Of a DNA stretch of 64,000 bases, positions 10,601 through 16,343 are shown in pieces. Position 1 is the first letter of the stretch, and every line of letters begins with the position of its first letter. The notes beneath the pieces were generated by a model. The model was not told the origin of the DNA. It was given only the letters and a program-made list of their open reading frames with translations, and did no database searches. Origin of the DNA: DT-110 sp964342305 (GTDB lineage Bacteria; Bacteroidota; Bacteroidia; Chitinophagales; Saprospiraceae); the NCBI GenBank assembly GCA_964342305.1, contig CAYFGK010000005.1, forward strand, positions 42,427 through 106,426. The letters are read 5' to 3'. Made by a program: the position numbers and the translations under genes.

Positions 10601-10768
10601 GGTCCCATGACCGACGATCAGCACAGTATGCATGCCTATTATAAAGAAGTGAAAGGCAAACTGGCCGAGCGGTCGATGAAATACCGGAACACCATGCTGC
10701 CGAAGCTCAACAAAGGGCTGAAAAAAGACGAGCGCATCGATGTGAAGACGGCCGACGATAAACGGTAG
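7637..10768 (+). CDS. Secreted BNR/Asp-box beta-propeller protein (sortilin/glycosyl hydrolase-like)
   Basis: This 1043-residue protein has an N-terminal signal peptide (about residues 1-22, hydrophobic 'LGALLLVLLTPFF'). It carries about nine Asp-box motifs of the form S/T-x-D-x-G-x-T/S-W, such as 'STDAGKTW', 'TTDGGETW', 'STDGGESW', 'SYDRGKTW', 'STDGGDTW' and 'TTDGGRSW', spread over residues 100-720. These fold as seven-bladed BNR or Vps10-type propellers. The last 250 residues hold a FlgD-like Ig segment ('NPGLYKAVLTVNGTRYEKPF') and helical sequence. Many Bacteroidota annotate this family as a glycosyl hydrolase, but I see no sialidase catalytic set, so the substrate is unknown. The gene stands alone and is followed by a strong terminator. 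Confidence 0.85.
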   Translation: MNTHLRLGALLLVLLTPFFGESQNLTSETFDGLHVRNIGPAAMSGRVVDLAVVERNVKTFYVATATGGVWKTTNNGTTFKPVFENENTHSVGAIAVHQAHPDHLWVGTGERANRQSSSWGDGVYKSTDAGKTWTHVGLDDTKHVGRIVLHPNDTNTVFVAGMGHLWGSNEERGLYKTTDGGETWDKILYIDEETGVVDIAMDPGDPDILYAATYQRRRRPYGFHGGGPGSGLYKSTDGGESWDELRNGLPEGDYGRIGISIYRSNPEIVYVCVEQGYQYNASTAYNRRKAGVYRSEDKGESFTFMSDWNPRPMYASQILVDPSDDQRIYMMNQYSYSDDGGKTFERPRQSLHGDDRIFWVNPDDSEHVMKGDDGGLGISYDRGKTWKYSTNLPVSQFYRVSVDMQKPYWVYGGLQDNGSWMGPSETYRSEGILNSDWVKTGGGDGFLNLVKEDDHTKLYTESQYLGLSVLDLETGQRRDIRPGDPKGRIGPRRNWDAWGPGIEEPELGNAMAPANWDGPFFLSAHDPNKIYAGTNILWKSTDGGDTWQACGDLTTQTNRRELLIMDQRPDTSTASLDDGIPYWPTLTAIAESKGIPGHLYAGTDDGLLHISTDDGQNWVDVTNRLPGLPEMTWINTIEVSSHDGATAYVAINNYRNDDYGNYLYKTTDGGRSWTSITGDLPAKRVVRTMREDPRNPDVLYLGTELGLFVSINGGKNWVELKSNMPTLPFNDLVVHPRDNDLVLGTHGRGIWILDNLNAIQEMSPQLLAQEAALFTIPDAELIDESRQGGHRGDMFYRGENPRRGVLIDFYLQEAVAKKEISLAIHSMTGEEINTVRVDTSAGIQRVYWNGRHADFTSPYRPEGAEVPSWRRGGPSGPLVNPGLYKAVLTVNGTRYEKPFRVADDPRIDIDIADRTDWVETQFEIGGLYEAIVEDMKTIMPVKNQIDTLKKHHSDLDKEAVAEIEEIARMYDELVDRTQSLLRSVGGWMGPMTDDQHSMHAYYKEVKGKLAERSMKYRNTMLPKLNKGLKKDERIDVKTADDKR

Positions 10769-10848
10769 ACGGCTGACGGTCCACGCGCCACGGTAGACTG
10801 CTTACGGTCCACGCGCAACGGTAGACGGTCTACGGCTTACGTCGTGCT
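10769..10848. repeat. Degenerate short repeats (ACGGTAGAC / GGTCCACGCG)
   Basis: Between the stop codon and the terminator, variants of ACGGTAGAC, ACGGTCCACGCG and TACGG repeat head to tail at least five times. A related run in the opposite sense (CCGTAAACCGT variants) lies at about 11083-11150, across the convergent gene junction. Confidence 0.7.
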
Positions 10849-10852
10849 TGAT

Positions 10853-10893
10853 AAAAAAAGGGAGTGATCCAAGAATGGATTACTCCCTTTTTT
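10853..10893. terminator. Bidirectional rho-independent terminator
   Basis: A long stem (AAAAAAGGGAGT...ACTCCCTTTTTT, with GATCC/GGATT inside) closes a 6-nt loop AAGAAT. The A-run on the left and T-run on the right let it stop transcription from both sides, which fits the convergent genes around it. Confidence 0.85.
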
Positions 10894-11082
10894 AGGCAGT
10901 TCTATCACTAATTCAGAATTTGGTGATTACTATTCTTTACCTTACTCCGCTGCTTTTTGTGATTGACACCTAGTATTAAGTGTTTTCCCAAAATTCGTCC
11001 TGAAGATTACAAAAAGCAGCCATTAAACCTGGCCCCTCCTTCATACCGGACCCAAATGGGAGCCTTACCCGACCAAGGTGCA

Positions 11083-11150
11083 ACGTGGGCCGTAAACCGT
11101 AAACCGTGAACCGTGCAGCGTAAACCGTGAGCCGTTCGCCGTAATCCGTC
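11083..11150. repeat. Degenerate CCGTAAACCGT-type repeats
   Basis: A tandem, imperfect run of (A)CCGT(A/G)A(A/G)CCGT units sits just after the stop of the acetoacetyl-CoA synthetase gene. It reads as the approximate reverse complement of the ACGGTAGAC run at 10769-10848. Confidence 0.65.
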
Positions 11151-13127
11151 CTACAGTTTTTCCGCAAAGTCAATAAAGAACTGCAGACTCTCCGGGTTGC
11201 GCATGGCATCTGCATTGGCCGCCTTGCCCGGGTCTTTACCCAACAGGATCTTCTTGATGGGTGCTTCCAGCTTTTTCCCGGAGATGGTGTAGGGAATATC
11301 CGGCACTGTGATGATCTCATCGGGCACGTGACGGGGCGAATAGTCGCTGCGCAACTGCTGCTTGATACGTTTGCGGAGGGTATCGTCCAATTCCTGGTCT
11401 TCCTGCATTTTTACGAAGAGCGGCATGTAGTGTCGCCCTCCTTCCAGTTCGAGGTTGACGATAAGGCTGTCGGCCACTTCGGATATTTTGTTCATGGAGC
11501 GGTAGATTTCGGCTGTACCGATGCGAATTCCCTGACGATTGAGGGTAGCGTCGGACCGTCCGTAGATGATCAGGGAGCCCCGATCGGTGATCTCCACCCA
11601 GTCGCCGTGTCGCCATACACCGGGGAATAATTCGAAGTAGCTGTCGCGATAGCGTTCTTTATCGGGATCATTCCAAAAGTAGATGGGCATAGAGGGCATG
11701 GATTTGGTGATGATCATCTCCCCCACCTCGTTTTGAATGGGCTGGCCATTATCGTTGTAGGCGTAGAGCGAACAGCCAAGGGCTCGTGCCTGTATCTCCC
11801 CTTCGTATAAGGCCTCCAGAGGACAGCCCCCCACGAAGGCCGTACACACATCGGTGCCACCGCTCATGCTACACAGCCAAACGTCTTGCTTGATCTGCTC
11901 GTAAACGTAATCAAAAGCCTCGGGAGGTAATGGTGCCCCCGTCGACCCTATGGACCTCAGACTCGACAGGTTATAGGTTGAGCCTGGTGTCAATTGGCGT
12001 TTCATTGAGGCTACCAAAAAGGGTGCGCTGGTGCCAAAGTGATGGATGCCCGCCTGTTCGGTGAGTTCCCAGAGCACGTTGAGATCGGGATAGCCCGGTG
12101 AGCCGTCGTAAAGAACGATGGTCGACTGCACCAAAAGGGCCGCCTGCACGAAATTCCACATCATCCACCCGGTGGTGGAAAACCAGAAAAAGCGTTCCCC
12201 CGGATGAACGTCATTGTGCAGGGCCAGGTATTTGAGGTGCTCCAATAGCACACCTCCATGTGAATGCGTAATGGCTTTCGGTATACCCGTGGTACCGCTA
12301 CTGTACAATACCCAGATGGGATGATCAAAGGGTACGATCTCGAAAGTCAGGGGTGCTTCTACCTCTGACAGGGCATCGGCCCAAAGCATACCATCCGGTA
12401 TGGTATGCGCTATTTGTTCATCGTCGAGGTAGGGCACCAGAATGACCTGTTCCAGAGTGGGCAAGGCTTGCCGGAGGTCGCGAACCACGTCCATCTTATC
12501 GTAAGGCTTGCCTCCATATTGGTAGCCATCGACGGCAATGAGGACTTTGGGTTCGATCTGTTGGAAACGATCAACGGTGCTTGACAGTCCGAAGTCCGGT
12601 GAACAGGACGACCAGATGGCTCCCAGGGAATTCGCCGCCAGAAAAGCAATGGTCGCTTCGGGAATATTGGGCAGAAAGGCCACAACTCGGTCACCTTTAC
12701 CTACGCCTATCGACTTCAGGTGATGAGCCAAAGCGGCCACTCGCCGACGCAAGTCGGCCCAGGATATTTCGTGTAATTCGTGCCGTTCGGATTGGAACAG
12801 AATGGCCGGGTATTCGGTGGTTGCCTGTCGGAAAATATGTTCGGCGTAGTTCAGAGTGCTGCCTGTAAACCATTTGGTATCGGGCATAGGGTCTTCGGAC
12901 ACTACTTGTTCGTAGGGTGCATGGAATTGTACGTCAAAATATTTGGCAATAGCTTCCCAGAATCCGGCTACATCATCGACCGACCATTCCCATGCCTCCT
13001 GGTAGGTCTCAAATCGTACATCGTATTCCCGCTGCACCCAGGCCAGGAAGTCGGCCATGCGCGATTGGTTGATGAAATCGGTATCGGGCCGCCAAAGTAA
13101 TCGTCGGCCATTTGCTTCTTTCGACAT
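11151..13127 (-). CDS. Acetoacetyl-CoA synthetase (acetoacetate-CoA ligase)
   Basis: This 658-residue adenylate-forming enzyme activates acetoacetate to acetoacetyl-CoA with ATP (ketone-body or polyhydroxybutyrate breakdown). The AMP-binding loop is 'LYSSGTTGIPKA', the hinge region is 'IIYGRSDATLNRQGIRIGT', and the catalytic lysine is in 'ISGKKLEAPIKK'. The N-terminus ('LLWRPDTDF...FLAWVQREYDV') and the size match AACS rather than acetyl-CoA synthetase. I chose the ATG at 13127 ('MSKEANGRR'); an in-frame ATG at 13196 would add 23 residues outside the family and overlap a hairpin repeat. It is monocistronic and convergent with the BNR gene. Confidence 0.9.
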   Translation of the reverse strand: MSKEANGRRLLWRPDTDFINQSRMADFLAWVQREYDVRFETYQEAWEWSVDDVAGFWEAIAKYFDVQFHAPYEQVVSEDPMPDTKWFTGSTLNYAEHIFRQATTEYPAILFQSERHELHEISWADLRRRVAALAHHLKSIGVGKGDRVVAFLPNIPEATIAFLAANSLGAIWSSCSPDFGLSSTVDRFQQIEPKVLIAVDGYQYGGKPYDKMDVVRDLRQALPTLEQVILVPYLDDEQIAHTIPDGMLWADALSEVEAPLTFEIVPFDHPIWVLYSSGTTGIPKAITHSHGGVLLEHLKYLALHNDVHPGERFFWFSTTGWMMWNFVQAALLVQSTIVLYDGSPGYPDLNVLWELTEQAGIHHFGTSAPFLVASMKRQLTPGSTYNLSSLRSIGSTGAPLPPEAFDYVYEQIKQDVWLCSMSGGTDVCTAFVGGCPLEALYEGEIQARALGCSLYAYNDNGQPIQNEVGEMIITKSMPSMPIYFWNDPDKERYRDSYFELFPGVWRHGDWVEITDRGSLIIYGRSDATLNRQGIRIGTAEIYRSMNKISEVADSLIVNLELEGGRHYMPLFVKMQEDQELDDTLRKRIKQQLRSDYSPRHVPDEIITVPDIPYTISGKKLEAPIKKILLGKDPGKAANADAMRNPESLQFFIDFAEKL

Positions 13128-13167
13128 GAGGTTTTTGTTTTGGTTGGGTAGGGTGGAATATAGGGAA

Positions 13168-13220
13168 ATTGGATGTCGATCCTCCGGATCGACCAAAGAT
13201 TTCGACTCAAAACTTCCTGT
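13168..13220. repeat. Hairpin-plus-tail repeat, copy 1
   Basis: TTGGATGTCGATCC-TCC-GGATCGAC followed by CAAAGATTTCGACTC and AAAACTTCCTGT. The hairpin is perfect. The tail recurs in copy 2 at 13342-13378 with a single G/A difference. Confidence 0.8.
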
Positions 13221-13294
13221 TCCTATTCCGTTATCAAAGCCATTTGGGTGACTTGGTTATTCAGAAGATGCTCAATTGGCATTTCTTTACACCA

Positions 13295-13378
13295 TTGGAT
13301 CTCGATCCTCCTATGACCACCGTAGCATCTGCGCAGGTGTGCCGGATCGACCAAAGATTTCAACTCAAAACTTCCTGT
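13295..13378. repeat. Hairpin-plus-tail repeat, copy 2 with an insertion in the hairpin loop
   Basis: The left arm (TTGGATCTCGATCCTCC) is separated from the right arm (CGGATCGACCAAAG) by about 30 nt absent from copy 1. The tail continues identically (AACTCAAAACTTCCTGT). Confidence 0.7.
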
Positions 13379-13573
13379 CTTTACTTATTTTCCGAAGCTA
13401 AGCGTTTGATCTGGTCATCAGGAATTTCTTGATTTGTGTTTCAGGCTCGATTCTGGTCGATTCGGTAGTCCGGCGGGTCAAGATTCGGTATTCCGGGCAT
13501 GGTATTGGTCGGTCCGGAGGACCGACTTCCATTGGATGTCAATCCTCCGGATCGAGCACCTTATCTTTACGAT

Positions 13574-14410
13574 ATGCAACGCACCTCCCTCAACGGACGT
13601 TTGCTCCGACCCGATGAATTACCCGTCATATCACTGCTGCGCGGTGTGTATTACGGTGACGGCTTGTTTGAATCCATGCGCATCCACCGGGGGCAGATCA
13701 ACTTTTGGCGGTATCACCGGGAGCGCTTGCTGCGCGGAATGGGATACCTGGGCCTGGACTTCCCGACGGAATGGTCGGTTGACCAATTACCAGAGTTGAT
13801 CCTCGATACGGCGGGCGATTGGCCGGAGGCCCGCGTGCGACTGACGGTACTACGCAGCCCCGGTGGACTGTACACCCCTGCCAGCGACGACGTCCAGCTT
13901 CTGGCGGAAGCCACCCCAATGGAAGGCAACCTATACCCTCTCAACGAGCAAGGATGGAGGATCGGGTATTATCCGGAACCTATGCCTCTGGCCGGCAGTA
14001 CCCTTTCCAACCTGAAGACCTGTAATGCCTTACCCTATATCCTGGCGGCCCGCTTTCGCAAAAAACAGGATCTGGACGAGGTGCTCCTCACCAACCAGCA
14101 CGGACGAATAGTCGAGGGCACAGCCTGGAACCTTTTTTGCCGAAAGGCGAAAAAACTATACACCCCTCCCCTTTCCGAGGGTCCGCTGGATGGCGTGATG
14201 CGACGGGTGGTAATGGAGATAGCGCCAACCTTAGGCTGGGAGGTTATCGAGCAACCGCTCTCCCCCACTTTTTTGGCGGAAGCCGAATCCATCTACCTGA
14301 CCAATGCGGTACGGGGTGTGCAGTGGTTGGAGTGGCTCGACGGGCGACGATATGCGAATAATGGAGCGGAGGAACTTCGTAAGGCTATAATGATGAATGC
14401 TCAATGTTGA
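13574..14410 (+). CDS. Aminotransferase class IV (branched-chain aminotransferase / aminodeoxychorismate lyase-like)
   Basis: This 278-residue fold-type IV PLP enzyme shows 'YYGDGLFESMR' near the N-terminus, the Schiff-base lysine in 'TLSNLKTCNALPY' (about residue 152), and the cofactor phosphate region 'EVLLTNQHGRIVEGTAWNLF'. The family includes PabC (4-amino-4-deoxychorismate lyase, folate), branched-chain and D-amino-acid aminotransferases; the short length favours a PabC-like role, but the sequence alone does not settle it. The start is the ATG at 13574 ('MQRTSLNGR'), since an upstream ATG at 13499 would translate the hairpin repeats. The last six codons and the stop lie inside an interspersed CATTCATCATT repeat. 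Confidence 0.8.
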   Translation: MQRTSLNGRLLRPDELPVISLLRGVYYGDGLFESMRIHRGQINFWRYHRERLLRGMGYLGLDFPTEWSVDQLPELILDTAGDWPEARVRLTVLRSPGGLYTPASDDVQLLAEATPMEGNLYPLNEQGWRIGYYPEPMPLAGSTLSNLKTCNALPYILAARFRKKQDLDEVLLTNQHGRIVEGTAWNLFCRKAKKLYTPPLSEGPLDGVMRRVVMEIAPTLGWEVIEQPLSPTFLAEAESIYLTNAVRGVQWLEWLDGRRYANNGAEELRKAIMMNAQC

Positions 14411-14455
14411 ATGATGAATTCCATTTAACATTCATCACTCAACATTCATCATTGA
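14392..14455. repeat. CATTCATCATT interspersed repeat (inverted pair)
   Basis: ATGATGAATGCTCAATGTTGA followed by an inverted relative, CACTCAACATTCATCATT, between two convergent genes. The unit matches, in inverse orientation, the repeats at 41134-41188 and 41805-41867. It may also serve as the bidirectional 3' end of both transcripts. Confidence 0.7.
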
Positions 14456-15880
14456 AAATTTCTCGAAGCTTCTGTCCGGAAGCACATAACTGCCAACTAC
14501 GAGTCCCACGACACTCGCCAACCCGCCCAGGATGAGGCTAGGGATGTCTACCGTGAGAAAAACAAACTCGAACAGTAGCCAGGCAACCATGCCGAAAATA
14601 ATGGAAAGCAGGCATCCCCAGTTGGAAGAGCGCTTCCAGTAGAGGCCACCGGTAAGGGGTACGAACAAAGACACCAGGCTGAGGGCCGAGCTCTGGCCAA
14701 CCAACTCGTAGATATTGGTCTGGACCGCAGCCATCCAGGCGGAGAAGATGGCTATGACAACCACCGACGCCCGCATGATGGCCAGCATTCGCGCATCGGA
14801 CGGATCTTTCAGCAGGGGTCGGATCAGGTTCTCTCCGATAACCGTAGCCGGTGCGAGCATGGCCCCCGAGGTGGTGCTCAGAATGGCAGATACCAGGGCT
14901 CCGAACAACAGGATCTGCAAGGCCAGGTTGCCGTGGTTCAGGACCAGTTGGGGAATGACCATCTGGGTATCGCCTTCGGCCAGGTCGGGATAGAGTATCG
15001 AGCCACAAAGGCCGATCAGCAGGGGAATAAAACCGATGGTCAGGTACATGACACCCGATAAATAAGACGCCCGCACCGCGACCCGGGCCGATTTGGCCGA
15101 CATCACCCGCTGAAAGATATCTTGCTGCGGAATGGAGCCTAGTCCGATGGTAATCCAGGCGGCGATATAGTGAGTGATATCCAGGGCATTGCCTTTCGGC
15201 AAAAACCGAAAAAAACCGTCAGGGGTTTGCGCTACCACGACGCCCATACCACCGACCCGTTGCACCATGGTGACCGCCAGAATAACCAATCCCAGGATGA
15301 TCAGTACCGTTTGCACCGAATCGGTTACTGAAACGGCCCACATGCCCCCGATGTAGGTGTACAGCACGACCACCCCGGCACAGATGAGGATGCCGTAGGT
15401 CAGTGGTAGTCCGCTGAGCGTCTGAAAGACAATGGCCAGGGCCACGAGTTGCGCTGCTATCCACCCGAAATACGACGGCACCATAAAAATGGCCGAGATC
15501 ACCTCCGCCGCCCGGCTGAAACGCAGCTTGAAAAAGTCGTTGAAGGTTAGGATATTGAGGCGATACAGGGGCCGGGCGTAGAAAGCCCCCACCAGGATAA
15601 GGCAGAGGGCCGCGCCGAAGGGATCCTCGATCACCCCCAGCAGTCCGTGCTCCACAAATTCGCTCGACGCCCCCATGATGGTCTCCGACCCGAACCAGGT
15701 GGCGAACAGGGCCGCCGCCGCCATGTAGGTCGGCAATTGCCGCCCCGCCATGACGAAGTCCCGGGTGTTTTTCACTCGCCGCGAAGCCCAAAAGCCAATG
15801 AGCAGCGTGATGGCCAGGTAGATGATTATGGAGGTTAGTAACCTTATTTGATGATAATCGGCATTTGGCAGGAAGGACAA
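14435..15880 (-). CDS. Sodium:solute symporter (SSS family)
   Basis: This 481-residue inner-membrane transporter of the SSS (PutP/SGLT) family couples solute uptake to Na+ entry. About 13 hydrophobic segments are visible. The family signature is in helices 1-2: 'FWASRRVKNTRDFVMAGRQLP' followed by 'ALFATWFGSETIMGASSEF'. A second family motif is 'WAVSVTDSVQTVLIILGL'. The substrate cannot be read from sequence. The start ATG at 15880 precedes 'MSFLPNADYHQIRL', a short periplasmic N-terminus. The gene is convergent with the aminotransferase and not obviously in an operon. Confidence 0.88.
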   Translation of the reverse strand: MSFLPNADYHQIRLLTSIIIYLAITLLIGFWASRRVKNTRDFVMAGRQLPTYMAAAALFATWFGSETIMGASSEFVEHGLLGVIEDPFGAALCLILVGAFYARPLYRLNILTFNDFFKLRFSRAAEVISAIFMVPSYFGWIAAQLVALAIVFQTLSGLPLTYGILICAGVVVLYTYIGGMWAVSVTDSVQTVLIILGLVILAVTMVQRVGGMGVVVAQTPDGFFRFLPKGNALDITHYIAAWITIGLGSIPQQDIFQRVMSAKSARVAVRASYLSGVMYLTIGFIPLLIGLCGSILYPDLAEGDTQMVIPQLVLNHGNLALQILLFGALVSAILSTTSGAMLAPATVIGENLIRPLLKDPSDARMLAIMRASVVVIAIFSAWMAAVQTNIYELVGQSSALSLVSLFVPLTGGLYWKRSSNWGCLLSIIFGMVAWLLFEFVFLTVDIPSLILGGLASVVGLVVGSYVLPDRSFEKFSMMNVE

Positions 15881-16343
15881 AATGAGATCACATAGGTCGA
15901 ATAGATCTAAGATAATAGAGGCTAGATAAAAGATCTCTTTATCTGCTATCTAGTTTCTAATAGTCCTAAATCTAAGGATGACCGGAAATAAAAAGCCTCT
16001 AATCTTCTATCTAGTTTCTACAAGTCTAAAATCTTATGAAAACAAAATGTGCCAGACGCACGTAACGCACGCCTGGCCGGGGTAGATGCTGTCCGGTGGT
16101 GCGTGCCACCGGTGCTTGCTAGGGTTTGTAGATGGTGTAAATCGTTCGTGGGATTATTACTGGATTACTATAAGGCGGAGCTTATACATTCTGTGTTACC
16201 AACTGGTAGGTGGAGACTGATGTTTTTGCCTGTGGCAGATTAAGACTAAGGTTGAGGCTTAGGCTGAGGCCATGTCATCTCAGTCTCAACCTGCCCTTGC
16301 GGAGCAAGGGCGAAAACCTTAATCTGCCGCAGCACAGCGAAGG
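15881..16343. other. Intergenic region: AT-rich repeats and a large structured inverted repeat; no gene
   Basis: The part next to the symporter start contains repeated CTATCTAGTTTCTA strings (near 15946 and 16007) around CTCTAATC/AGATAAAAGATCTC sequence. A 64-codon frame at 16049-16243 has no family features and I do not support it. The end next to the T9SS gene is the inverted repeat listed separately. Confidence 0.55.
16231..16331. repeat. Nested inverted repeat / structured 3' element
   Basis: The outer arms TGTGGCAGATTAAG (16231-16244) and CTTAATCTGCCGCA (16318-16331) pair over 14 bp with one G-U. Inside, AGGTTGAG (16249-16256) pairs with CTCAACCT (16285-16292), and GCCCTTGC-GGA-GCAAGGGC (16293-16311) forms a third stem. 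It begins 13 bp beyond the T9SS gene stop, so it could be its terminator or an RNA-protecting structure, or a small inactive mobile element. Confidence 0.7.

Larger units (their letters stand above)
13128..13573. other. Intergenic region with REP-like hairpins and a 37-bp direct repeat; no gene
   Basis: This divergent spacer holds the perfect hairpins GTCGATCC-TCC-GGATCGAC (13175-13193) and GTCGGTCC-GGA-GGACCGAC (13508-13526). It also has an imperfect third at 13538-13556 and a 37-bp repeat (13184-13220 and 13342-13378, one mismatch). Short frames here simply translate the repeats. The promoters of both flanking genes must also lie here, but I could not place a clear TAnnTTTG. Confidence 0.6.

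Noticed and set aside
7637..10768. Naming the BNR protein a sialidase
   Set aside because: Asp-boxes are present, but the catalytic Arg triad/Tyr-Glu set of sialidases is not recognisable; they are shared with non-enzymatic propellers.
16049..16243. 64-codon frame in the symporter-T9SS gap
   Set aside because: Odd composition, no family features, and it is next to AT-rich repeats and a structured element.
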